23,550 nt of DNA from Methanohalobium sp046546175. GTDB taxonomy: Archaea > Halobacteriota > Methanosarcinia > Methanosarcinales > Methanosarcinaceae. The stretch is from NCBI RefSeq assembly GCF_046546175.1, contig NZ_JBKGYF010000024.1, positions 1-23,550 of the forward strand, read 5' to 3'. Of this stretch, positions 14,389 to 21,071 are shown in pieces. Position 1 is the first letter of the stretch. The number at the start of each line of letters is the position of its first letter. The translations under genes were made by a program, and so were the position numbers. Below the pieces are notes generated by a model. It had not been told where the DNA came from, ran no database searches, and saw nothing but the letters and a program-made list of their open reading frames with translations.

Positions 14389-14964
14389 TTAAATCATTCC
14401 TTTAGTACTTCTTACGTCCTCACCTTCTACAACAACCGCACGCTTCATGGAATGGGCAAATGCCTTGAAAAGTGCCTCGATTTTGTGATGGTCGTTATAA
14501 CCGTATATAGATGCATGGAGAGTCATGTTTGCGCTCTGGGTCAGTGATTCAAAAAAGTGTCTGACCATCTGGGTACTGAAATTCCCCACTCGTTGGGTTT
14601 CGAAATCTGCATAAAGTACCAGATAACTGCGTCCTCCGAGGTCAAGAGCCACATCGGCAAGTGATTCATCCATTGGGATATGGGCATCTCCATACCTTGC
14701 AATCCCGCTTTTGTCATCCAGTGCTTTATCTATCACCTGTCCGAGTACGATTCCGGTATCCTCTATCAGGTGATGTTCATCCACCTCAAAGTCGCCATTT
14801 GCACTGATGTTTAAATCAAAACCGGAATGTTTTGCAAAAGATGCTAACATATGGTCAAAGAACCCAATTCCGGTGTCAATATCGGCTTCACCTCTGCCGT
14901 CGATATTGAGTTCGATTTCAATACTTGTTTCTCTGGTTTCCCTTGATATTTTTGCAGACCTCAT
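14389..14964 (-). CDS. hisB: Imidazoleglycerol-phosphate dehydratase
   Basis: A 191-residue monofunctional HisB that dehydrates imidazole glycerol phosphate to imidazole acetol phosphate (histidine pathway). Metal-binding motifs are visible: FDHMLASFAKHSGFDL near the N-terminus, VDEHHLIEDTGIVLG (about 60-74) and the C-terminal DHHKIEALFKAFAHSMKRAV. No phosphatase domain is present. It is the last gene of a hisG-hisA-hisB run, 22 nt after hisA. Confidence 0.97.
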   Translation of the reverse strand: MRSAKISRETRETSIEIELNIDGRGEADIDTGIGFFDHMLASFAKHSGFDLNISANGDFEVDEHHLIEDTGIVLGQVIDKALDDKSGIARYGDAHIPMDESLADVALDLGGRSYLVLYADFETQRVGNFSTQMVRHFFESLTQSANMTLHASIYGYNDHHKIEALFKAFAHSMKRAVVVEGEDVRSTKGMI

Positions 14965-14986
14965 AAAATACCTTTATTAATTCACT

Positions 14987-15733
14987 TTATTTACAATTTT
15001 CACCTTTGACAACATCAATTGCATCTGCAAGTTTAAATTTGTTTTTATAGAGCGCACTGCCGACAACTACACCGGATGCACCTATCTCTTTGATTGCACG
15101 GATGTCATCTATACTGGTTACCCCTCCCGAAGCGATTACAGGTATGGTGACAGATTTAACGAGTTCTTCTACGGGTTTTGTCTCAGTCCCCTGCATCAGA
15201 CCTTCGGTATCAATGTTGGTAAAAAGTATACTTCCTGCACCCATATTTTCAAATTTTATGCCCATTTCTACAGCAGTAAATTCGGATTCCTTTGTCCAGC
15301 CTTCTACCGAGATTTTACCCTTTTTGGAATCCAGTGCAACCATTAGATGTTTGCTTCCAAATCTTTCTGACAGCTGTTTAACAAGGTCAGGGTTTTCAAG
15401 TGCGGCTGTACTCAATATCACCCTGTCAACACCAAGATTTAACAGCTGTGCAGCATCTTCTTCGGAACGGATACCTCCGCCAACCTGGATAATCACGTCC
15501 TCGGACCTGAATTTATCCACAATTTTCTGGATTATAGGAGCGTTTTTGCGCTTTCCTTCAATTGCACCGTCAAGGTCTATTATATGAAAGATTCTGGCAC
15601 CTTTGTTCCACCAGTCCACTGCGACTTCTAGAGGGTCATCAAGACATACGATTTCACTGCCGGGAATACCCTGCACCAGCTGGACACATTTATCTTCCCT
15701 TATATCGATTGCAGGTATCACTTCAAAACACAT
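14987..15733 (-). CDS. hisA: ProFAR isomerase
   Basis: A 248-residue (beta/alpha)8 barrel that isomerises phosphoribosylformimino-AICAR phosphate to the ribulosyl form. The two catalytic aspartates are expected in PAIDIRE (residue 10) and VALDSKKG (central strand 5). The two phosphate-binding repeats appear as QVGGGIRS and IASGGVTS plus GVVVGSALY. This paralogue is HisA rather than HisF, based on the IDIRE...CVQLVQG start. It lies 9 nt downstream of hisG, with GAGG from the hisG stop region serving as its ribosome-binding site. Confidence 0.96.
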   Translation of the reverse strand: MCFEVIPAIDIREDKCVQLVQGIPGSEIVCLDDPLEVAVDWWNKGARIFHIIDLDGAIEGKRKNAPIIQKIVDKFRSEDVIIQVGGGIRSEEDAAQLLNLGVDRVILSTAALENPDLVKQLSERFGSKHLMVALDSKKGKISVEGWTKESEFTAVEMGIKFENMGAGSILFTNIDTEGLMQGTETKPVEELVKSVTIPVIASGGVTSIDDIRAIKEIGASGVVVGSALYKNKFKLADAIDVVKGENCK

Positions 15734-15742
15734 AATTCATCC

Positions 15743-16597
15743 TCAGGGCATCAGACGCTCAATCGGTACTACAAGAATATCGCGCGCACCCACGCTTTTT
15801 AATTTGTTAACGGTGGTAAATATAGCATCAGAATCCACAACAGCATGCACTGCAAGTGTAGATGATTCGGATTCAACTTTCATCACAGTGGGCCCTGAAA
15901 GACCCGGAAGTACCTGTTTAACCTCCTCAAGGGAATCTTCTGGTACATTCATCATCAAATACCGTTTTCCTTCTGCATTCAGAACGCTTTCAAAAGCAGT
16001 TTTTATGTGGTGTATTTTGTCTTTTTCTTTTATACTCTGGTGGTTTGCAATCATATACACAGAAGACGAGAAAACTTTCTCAATGGGTTTCAGATTGTTC
16101 AGAAGGAATGTGGTACCAGAACTTGATATATCAACAATGGCATCTGCTACTCCTATATAGGGTGTCATCTCACAGGCACCACTTACTTTGATAACTTCAA
16201 TGTTTATTCCTCTACTGTCAAAAAACTTCTTTGTAATATTAGGGAATTCAGTACCTATCCTCAGACCTTCTAGGTCTTTTACAGACTCAATGGGTGAATC
16301 ATCTGGAACAGCAAGCATAAGTTTTGATTTGCCATAATTCAAATCAAGCATGAGGTCAACATTAGAATCGGTTTCTGAAACAAGGTCGATACCAGTAACC
16401 CCTATGTCTGCAGCACCGTCCTGCACATATTCAGGTATGTCTGCAGCTCTTGCGAATAAAAAAGAAATTTCAGGGTCAATCGTTGTACCAAACAGCTTTC
16501 TGTCTCCACCATCAATCACTGGAAGCCCGGCTTCTTTGAGCAGATTTACAGTTGGTTCATTTAAACGTCCTTTATTTGGTATAGCGATACGTATCAT
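15743..16597 (-). CDS. hisG: ATP phosphoribosyltransferase, long form
   Basis: A 284-residue HisG, the first enzyme of histidine synthesis, joining ATP and PRPP. The N-terminus is IRIAIPNKGRLNEP. The catalytic region shows DIGVTGIDLV and the PRPP-loop VDISSSGTT. The length and the C-terminal extension after about residue 210 (KRYLMMNVPEDSLEEV...VVPIERLMP) mark the long form with an ACT-like allosteric domain, so no HisZ partner is needed and histidine feedback is expected. GAGG lies 9 nt before the ATG. An AT-rich ACTATATGTAAT element near 16650-16660 is a plausible promoter. The operon continues to hisA and hisB, and the remaining his genes are not in the window. Confidence 0.97.
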   Translation of the reverse strand: MIRIAIPNKGRLNEPTVNLLKEAGLPVIDGGDRKLFGTTIDPEISFLFARAADIPEYVQDGAADIGVTGIDLVSETDSNVDLMLDLNYGKSKLMLAVPDDSPIESVKDLEGLRIGTEFPNITKKFFDSRGINIEVIKVSGACEMTPYIGVADAIVDISSSGTTFLLNNLKPIEKVFSSSVYMIANHQSIKEKDKIHHIKTAFESVLNAEGKRYLMMNVPEDSLEEVKQVLPGLSGPTVMKVESESSTLAVHAVVDSDAIFTTVNKLKSVGARDILVVPIERLMP

Positions 16598-16744
16598 ATG
16601 GGAATTCCTCTTGGATAATACCGAAGTTATATCTCAAAATCATACTTATTACATATAGTTTTCACGATTACTTTCTGGACAAACCACTACTAATACGGTC
16701 AATTATACAAAAACGGCTTCATGGATAATGTATTTGAACGGATA

Positions 16745-17128
16745 TTAACAGTTATTGTTCAAATGCTGGTCAATCTGGATTTTGAATTCGTGTATGTCCA
16801 GTGGTTTTGATATATACCCATCACACCCTGCGTCAATAAAACGTTCCTTGTCTCCCAACATTGCATGAGCGGTTAGAGCGATTACCGGGATATCATTAGT
16901 TTCAGGGTTGTTCTTCAGTTTTGAAAGTAGTTCTAAACCATCCATTTTCGGAAGCTGCATATCAAGCAGTATCAGGTTGACATTGGTATCCTTTAGCTTT
17001 TCAAGGGCTACATATCCGTCTTCTGCCTTTGTAGCGTTGTATCCATAGGATTTCAATAGGTCGACTGTTAATTCCATGTTAAATACATTATCCTCTACCA
17101 CAAGTATATTTACATCAGTATTTACCAT
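16745..17128 (-). CDS. Single-domain response regulator (receiver only)
   Basis: A 127-residue CheY-like receiver with no output domain. Acidic pocket E12-D13 (LVVEDN), phosphoacceptor D56 (LILLDMQLPKMDG), Thr86 (IALTAHAM) and Lys108 (ISKPLD) are all present, so it should be phosphorylated normally. The IALTAHAM..GDKERFIDAGCDGYISKPL series is typical of receivers found in hybrid histidine kinases. No kinase gene is adjacent. It probably acts as a phosphorelay intermediate or through protein contacts. A weak AAGTGATAA site precedes the ATG. Confidence 0.93.
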   Translation of the reverse strand: MVNTDVNILVVEDNVFNMELTVDLLKSYGYNATKAEDGYVALEKLKDTNVNLILLDMQLPKMDGLELLSKLKNNPETNDIPVIALTAHAMLGDKERFIDAGCDGYISKPLDIHEFKIQIDQHLNNNC

Positions 17129-17256
17129 TAATTATCACTTATTTTTTATCATACAAGTTTGTTTTTGTTTTAATATGAATAAAGTTTTAAAAAATTTGTA
17201 AGCGAAAAGGATAAGTAATATCATGTTTATGGGGGTGGATGCACATCAAGACCTGA

Positions 17257-17367
17257 CCCGCCTTAACTCAGTGGAAGAGTGCGCGGCTGTAGTTAGGATC
17301 ATGTGACAATAGTCACACATACCGCGCAGTAACCGCGATGTCCCCAGTTCGAATCTGGGAGGCGGGA
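17257..17367 (+). tRNA. tRNA-Tyr (anticodon GTA) with 39-nt intron
   Basis: Acceptor stem CCCGCCT (17257-17263) pairs with AGGCGGG (17360-17366), with discriminator A at 17367. The first pair is C1-G72, the archaeal tRNA-Tyr identity pair. The D stem is ACTC/GAGT, the anticodon stem CGCGG (17282-17286) pairs with CCGCG (17333-17337), the anticodon is GTA (17289-17291), and the T stem is CCCAG/CTGGG with loop TTCGAAT. The mature length is 72 nt. No CCA is encoded. Confidence 0.95.
17293..17331 (+). other. tRNA-Tyr intron with bulge-helix-bulge splice site
   Basis: The 39-nt insert lies between tRNA positions 37 and 38, the canonical archaeal site. Exon bases CTGT (positions 32-35) pair with intron bases GCAG near its 3' end, giving the 4-bp central helix. 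The flanking 3-nt bulges are AG|T and TA|A, with the cuts marked. Inside the intron TGTGAC and GTCACA form a 6-bp hairpin with loop AATA. Confidence 0.9.
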
Positions 17368-17400
17368 CTTTTCCACCTTTGTCAGGTTTGCAAAAACAGT

Positions 17401-17409
17401 TATATATTA
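17401..17409 (+). promoter_or_regulatory. TATA box for tRNA-Asp
   Basis: TATATATTA lies about 40 bp before the tRNA 5' end, predicting a start near 17431 and a short 5' leader. The leader region holds a small inverted repeat (GTGCTT/AAGCAC, 17427-17442) ending just before the tRNA. Confidence 0.45.
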
Positions 17410-17444
17410 GAATACGCATCTATAAGTGCTTTCAAAAGCACAGT

Positions 17445-17517
17445 GTTCGGATGGTGTAGTGGCCTATCATGGGGCCCTGTCGAGGCCTCGACTCGGGTTC
17501 AAATCCCGGTCCGAACG
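17445..17517 (+). tRNA. tRNA-Asp (anticodon GTC)
   Basis: Acceptor stem GTTCGGA (17445-17451) pairs with TCCGAAC (17510-17516), with discriminator G at 17517, the expected Asp determinant. The anticodon stem is GGGCC/GGCCT with loop CTGTCGA, giving GTC (17479-17481). The T stem is CGGG/CCCG with loop TTCAAAT. There is no intron and no encoded CCA. A T-rich tract follows (about 17521-17535) and may terminate transcription. Confidence 0.95.
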
Positions 17518-17714
17518 TAGCATTTTTTATTTTCTTTGACAATCCACCATAATCTTGGGTTCGAATGTTTTCTTTTAAAACAGTAGAATCTCAGCGGTTT
17601 GCTGTTTGCTGGTAACATGCGATAAACATGTCCGTTTATTGGGGTAAATGGTAAAAACACCTTAATGATAATTCAGGTACTTGCAGGAAGTTCCGCACAA
17701 TGGGGAGGAGCAAT
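17518..17714. other. Intergenic gap after tRNA-Asp and the cbiQ 3' end
   Basis: No convincing gene is present. It holds a T-rich tract after the tRNA and a weak inverted repeat ATAAAC (17622-17627)/GTTTAT (17634-17639) that could end the minus-strand transporter transcript. On the minus strand an ATG overlaps the cbiQ stop (ATGA) but opens only 18 codons and does not resemble CbiO. Confidence 0.5.
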
Positions 17715-18485
17715 TCATGAATTTTTAAGCCAAAAGGGGAGAAGATGCAAAGAAATTGCAATTGTAACCAATACAATGGATAGATAGTAATCCTTAGGTA
17801 CCATATTGAAATCAATAATTAACCCTGACTTACCCGTATATCCCCTTGCAATCATCGACCTGTATACCCGTTCTCCCCTATCATAACTTTTTATTAGTAA
17901 CATGCCAACCATGTTACCAACTACAGAAAGACTATACCTGTTTAATTTTACATGGAAACCTCTGCAGTACATGGATCTTTTTAATTTTAGCATCTCTTCT
18001 ATCAAGACGAAGATATATCGGTATGAAAATGTCATAATTTGAACAAGTACACTCGGTACTTTGAGCATATATAATGCTTTAATAGTATCATCAAACCGGG
18101 TAGTTGCCAGCATGAGAAATGATATAATCAAAGCAGCAGTGGCCCGCAAAAAAATGAGTAGTCCAGTTTCTATACCTTCCACAGTGACATTGAGGTATAA
18201 TGCTTTAAAAATTATATGTCCTTCTACAGTAAATGCCATTATTAATATAATTGCAAAAATAAACATAGCAGGGTACTTTAAACATCTATATACAAAGGAT
18301 AGGGGCAACTTTGAAATAAATGTCAAAACTAAAGAAAATACAAGAGCAAAGGCGGCAAATGCCAAATCATTGATAAAAGCAACTGAGAATACAAAGATTA
18401 AAAATGTGACCATCTTTGCTCTTGGGTCAAAATTGTGTAGATATGATTCAATTGATGAAAAATCATCAATCCTTGGATAATCCAT
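17715..18485 (-). CDS. cbiQ: ECF transporter T-component, CbiQ/NikQ family
   Basis: A 256-residue integral membrane protein with about five or six hydrophobic segments. The N-terminus (SYLHNFDPRAKMVTFLIFVF) has the family NFDPRxK motif. Two short Ala-Arg-Gly-type coupling motifs, MYCRGF and MIARGYTG, lie in the last third and normally contact the two ATPase subunits. The first has Cys in place of Ala. It is the energy-coupling scaffold of a nickel/cobalt ECF transporter whose S-component is the CbiM encoded upstream. AGGAGG lies 3 nt before the ATG, and the gene starts 17 nt after the NikL-like gene. No ATPase gene follows. Confidence 0.92.
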   Translation of the reverse strand: MDYPRIDDFSSIESYLHNFDPRAKMVTFLIFVFSVAFINDLAFAAFALVFSLVLTFISKLPLSFVYRCLKYPAMFIFAIILIMAFTVEGHIIFKALYLNVTVEGIETGLLIFLRATAALIISFLMLATTRFDDTIKALYMLKVPSVLVQIMTFSYRYIFVLIEEMLKLKRSMYCRGFHVKLNRYSLSVVGNMVGMLLIKSYDRGERVYRSMIARGYTGKSGLIIDFNMVPKDYYLSIVLVTIAISLHLLPFWLKNS

Positions 18486-18502
18486 AATCCTCCTACATAT
18501 TT

Positions 18503-18982
18503 TTACTTTTTATTTTCATACTTATTTTTCATTTTTCTTCCGCTGATAAACAGGGCAATTCCTGTAAGACCCATAAGATAACCTAATCCAGAGATTGCGT
18601 TATCGATAGTTGCAGATGAGTCATTGTCACTGGTGCTGTCTGGGGATTGTTGGGCAGTAACATCAATTGTCTTTTCCACACGGTGCCCCCATCCATCATC
18701 TATTTTGATTCTATATTTGTCATAATTTTCTTCAGGTTGAAAAGTATAGATACCATCATTATCCAGTGAATCTTCTATATAAAGTTCTTCACTATCATCC
18801 ATTACAGCATATACCTCCAAATCGGCATTATCCATCGGACTTCCATCATCAAAATAACCTTTAACTTGGATTTCTATGTTTTTTTCAGTATCCATATCTG
18901 CACCATGTCCACTGGCAGCAGAGGTCATAAGCGTAACAATAATTGTAAACAACATGATGATTTTTATAAAAATTTTCAACAT
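18503..18982 (-). CDS. Small secreted/anchored NikL/CbiL-like protein
   Basis: A 159-residue protein with an N-terminal signal sequence (about 1-24, ending TSAASGHG), an extracytoplasmic Ig-like/carboxypeptidase-regulatory-like beta domain (about 33-105: IEIQVKGYFDDGSPMDNADLEV..., DGIYTFQPEE, YRIKIDDGWGHRVEKTI), a Ser/Asp-rich spacer and a C-terminal membrane helix (about 130-150) followed by a Lys-rich cytoplasmic tail. This layout and its place between cbiM and cbiQ fit the extra NikL/CbiL components of nickel/cobalt ECF systems. The assignment is from layout and position, not a sequence match I can prove. It has 8-nt and 17-nt gaps to its neighbours. Confidence 0.7.
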   Translation of the reverse strand: MLKIFIKIIMLFTIIVTLMTSAASGHGADMDTEKNIEIQVKGYFDDGSPMDNADLEVYAVMDDSEELYIEDSLDNDGIYTFQPEENYDKYRIKIDDGWGHRVEKTIDVTAQQSPDSTSDNDSSATIDNAISGLGYLMGLTGIALFISGRKMKNKYENKK

Positions 18983-18990
18983 AGCACCCC

Positions 18991-19614
18991 TTATTTATTT
19001 TTTAATTTAACAGGCAGTAGTTCTGGTTTGACTTTGGCAATGTATGTAACAACAGTTCCTGTAAGTAAACCTTCAATAACCATCAATGGTATGTGCGCAG
19101 CAGCTGTGACCTGGGCTACACCTAAAAACTCTTTACCTGTGGTAATCAGTGTTATTACAAGCAGTATTGTAGTTACTATTATGGCCAAAACACCGCACCC
19201 AGCGCCAAGTATTTTTACAGTTATTCCCTTTTGGGTTCCAAATTTGAATGTGTAATATGCCATAAGAGCAGGAATACCAACCAGTACTGTATTAATTCCG
19301 ATGGTTGTTATTCCTCCATGTTGAAAAAGGAACGCCTGAAGTGTTAAACCAACCGCTAATGATATATATGCAAGAGGACCAAGCACCACACCAATAAGTC
19401 CGTTAAAAATGGGATGCACACTTGTAGGTCCCATGGGTAGATGTATTAGTGAAGCTACAAAAAAGGCTGCAGTCATTACAGAAAATTTCGGGATTTCTTC
19501 AAGTATGTCGGACTCCTGCATTTTTAATTTAAAAGTAACAATTATAAACCCAAGGGTGATCACCCATCCAGTTAATATTACCGGTGCAGACAGTACTCCA
19601 TCTGATATGTGCAT
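18991..19614 (-). CDS. cbiM: Nickel/cobalt ECF transporter S-component, CbiM/NikM family
   Basis: A 207-residue polytopic membrane protein that binds the metal ion. The N-terminus is MHISDGVL, and the family uses the Met1 amino group, His2 and a later His as metal ligands. Counting from this ATG, the later histidine in PTSVH is residue 67, matching the His67 ligand known for NikM2. The frame is open to 19665, but the metal site requires Met1-His2, and GGGG lies 6-7 nt before the ATG at 19614, so the longer start is rejected. The PMGPTSVHPIFNGLIG segment and the GGITTIGINTVLVG segment look more like the nickel (NikM) than the cobalt branch, though this is a judgement by eye. The operon order is PGF-CTERM protein, cbiM, NikL-like, cbiQ. 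Confidence 0.92.
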   Translation of the reverse strand: MHISDGVLSAPVILTGWVITLGFIIVTFKLKMQESDILEEIPKFSVMTAAFFVASLIHLPMGPTSVHPIFNGLIGVVLGPLAYISLAVGLTLQAFLFQHGGITTIGINTVLVGIPALMAYYTFKFGTQKGITVKILGAGCGVLAIIVTTILLVITLITTGKEFLGVAQVTAAAHIPLMVIEGLLTGTVVTYIAKVKPELLPVKLKNK

Positions 19615-19661
19615 ATATTTCCCCTTTTGTGTCCTATTGAAAAATAAGAGAGGTAGATGTA

Positions 19662-20792
19662 TCATCTCCTCTTGATAATAAACGCAACAGCTAACAATCC
19701 TATTATTGCCAGTAGGGATTCAAAACCTGGAAGACCTTCTGGAGATTCGGTTTCTGTGTTCTCTGTTTCTTGGGTGGCCTCATCTTCATTGGCGGTATTT
19801 TCATCTTCATTGGCGGTATTTTCATCTTCATTGGCGGTATTTTCATCTTCATTTGCGGTATTTTCATCTTCATTGGCGGTATTTTCATCTTCATTTGTAG
19901 TATCCTTGTCTTCCTCACTCATGATTACGAGTTTTTCAAATTTCTGAGCTAGCTTTTGAAGATCATGGTAGTTATTGTGGGTTTCTTCTGCATGTTCTAG
20001 ATGGGATTCTGGAGTGTTTTCATCAATATGGTGTATAGTTTCACCGATGTTTATTACAGTGGTTTTCAACTCATCAAATTCACTGCTTTCCACACCTGCT
20101 TCATTGTTTTCTATATTTTCTATTAACTCATTTGATTTGTGTTCTATATCATGGGATTTTTGATGCACTTCTTCAGCATTATCTCTTAATCCGTCATCCA
20201 GTTCTGTATCATCTGCAATGTATTCAGTTTCTGTATGTATCTTATCTGATAGATGTATTATATTGTTGAGATACGCTTTCATTTCGTCTTTTACGTCAAA
20301 TTCGTCGTATGTTGTATCCAGTTCGTCCATAAGATTCTTCAGTTCACGGTATTCATGGTCTACTGCATCAGCATGCTCAATATGGGATTCAGGTGTTTCT
20401 TCTTCTATATCATTTACAAGGCTACTTATATCAGCTACATCACTTTTTAGTTCACTTATCTCATCACCGGTTTTATCCATTTCAAGATCATCTATATCTT
20501 TAATTAGGTCTTCAGCTTTGTGTTCAATATCATGGGATTTTTGATGCACTTCTTCAGCATTATCTCTTAATCCATCATCCAGTTCTGTATCATCTGCAAT
20601 ATATTCAGATTCTTTATGGATTTTATCGGTAGCATGGATAACTTCTTCCAGAGTGTTCATCATTTTACCAGTATTACCAGTGGTATCGTGTTCTGTTGAA
20701 TGGTCATGTCCATCAGAATGCGCAGATGCTGGAATGCAAAAGGCAATAATTAGTATACAAACAGTTATCAACAATCCTATTTTTTTCTGCAT
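19662..20792 (-). CDS. His-rich, internally duplicated PGF-CTERM surface protein in the Ni/Co transport operon
   Basis: A 376-residue secreted protein. It has a signal peptide (1-24, cleavage after ASA), a mature N-terminus HSDGHDHSTEHD, two related helical repeats of about 127 residues, a low-complexity NEDENTA stalk (six copies) and a C-terminal PGF-CTERM signal (LPGFES, hydrophobic helix, KRR) for archaeosortase anchoring. Each repeat contains the identical run TELDDGLRDNAEEVHQKSH and continues DIEH, giving His-x3-His-x3-His on one helix face, and each ends with a TPESHxEHA segment rich in His and Glu. No enzyme domain is recognised. Inference: a surface metal-capturing protein feeding CbiM. 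ATG 20792 was chosen over GTG 20801 because AGGTG lies 6 nt upstream of it. It is the first gene of the operon, 47 bp before cbiM. Confidence 0.85.
   Translation of the reverse strand: MQKKIGLLITVCILIIAFCIPASAHSDGHDHSTEHDTTGNTGKMMNTLEEVIHATDKIHKESEYIADDTELDDGLRDNAEEVHQKSHDIEHKAEDLIKDIDDLEMDKTGDEISELKSDVADISSLVNDIEEETPESHIEHADAVDHEYRELKNLMDELDTTYDEFDVKDEMKAYLNNIIHLSDKIHTETEYIADDTELDDGLRDNAEEVHQKSHDIEHKSNELIENIENNEAGVESSEFDELKTTVINIGETIHHIDENTPESHLEHAEETHNNYHDLQKLAQKFEKLVIMSEEDKDTTNEDENTANEDENTANEDENTANEDENTANEDENTANEDEATQETENTETESPEGLPGFESLLAIIGLLAVAFIIKRR
19780..19905. repeat. Six tandem 21-bp units encoding the NEDENTA stalk
   Basis: The 21-bp unit TCATCTTCATTGGCGGTATTT is repeated from 19780 with no gaps. 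The first five units differ by at most one or two bases and the sixth is diverged. The unit length is a multiple of three, so copy changes keep the frame. It encodes an acidic, flexible spacer just before the membrane anchor. Confidence 0.95.
20136..20227 (-). repeat. Copy 2 of a 92-bp near-identical direct repeat within the PGF-CTERM gene
   Basis: Matches 20517-20608 at 89 of 92 bases. The offset is 381 bp (127 codons), the period of the protein-level repeat, and the segment encodes the TELDDGL...HQKSHDIEH metal-binding-like helix. The flanking parts of the protein repeat are far more diverged. Confidence 0.95.
20517..20608 (-). repeat. Copy 1 of the 92-bp direct repeat within the PGF-CTERM gene
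   Basis: Partner of 20136-20227, with three mismatches, two of them silent third-position-type changes on the coding strand. High DNA identity in only this part of the repeat suggests recent duplication or gene conversion. Confidence 0.95.
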
Positions 20793-20844
20793 TATTTTCA
20801 CCTATTTCTCTGTTATGTCCTATATAGATATTTTCGTGTCTTTG

Positions 20845-20872
20845 TTATTACTTTACAAATATAATGTAATAA
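20845..20872 (-). promoter_or_regulatory. Candidate operator/promoter of the Ni/Co transport operon
   Basis: TTATTAC (20845-20851) and GTAATAA (20866-20872) form a perfect 7-bp inverted repeat with a 14-nt spacer. The spacer, read on the minus strand, contains ATTATATTTG, a TATA-like element that would start transcription near 20832, about 40 nt before the ATG. The geometry resembles nickel-regulator (NikR-type) dyads, but no specific consensus was matched. A second TATA-like element, CTATATAG, lies at about 20819-20826. Confidence 0.45.
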
Positions 20873-21071
20873 TCTGTAATTTAAGGATTAGTAATTATAT
20901 AACATATGTTACTCTCATGGGTAATATCAAAAAAGTCCAATAGGAAATTACATGAACTAAATCGGGTACTTGCAATTCTCATTAATCATTTACTCCTGTG
21001 ATAAATCGGCTTTTAATTTCGTTTTAGTATTACAATTATTGGAATTTATAATAACAAATAATATTTTTGGT

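Noticed and set aside
15090..16160. Long plus-strand ORFs opposite hisA and hisG
   Set aside because: They are antisense shadows of well-supported his genes, with no recognisable motifs.
17681..17710. GCAGGAAGTTCCGCAC, reminiscent of the RNase P RNA P4 strand
   Set aside because: No matching 3' P4 strand or surrounding helices were found, and an RNA of the needed size would run through cbiQ.
17665..17787. Small plus-strand ORF of 40 codons beginning MIIQVLAGSS
   Set aside because: More than half of it is antisense to the cbiQ 3' end, it has no Shine-Dalgarno, and it matches no family I know.
19554..19565. Perfect palindrome GGGTGATCACCC
   Set aside because: It lies within the conserved N-terminal coding region of cbiM, where the codons explain it. 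It is not near a promoter.
19780..19905. Possible CRISPR array
   Set aside because: The 21-bp units are contiguous with no spacers, and the array is in frame inside a gene.
19703..19952. Long alternative-frame ORFs on both strands across the tandem repeat
   Set aside because: They arise because the 21-bp unit is stop-free in several frames. Only the minus-strand frame continuing into the signal peptide and PGF-CTERM domains gives a coherent protein.
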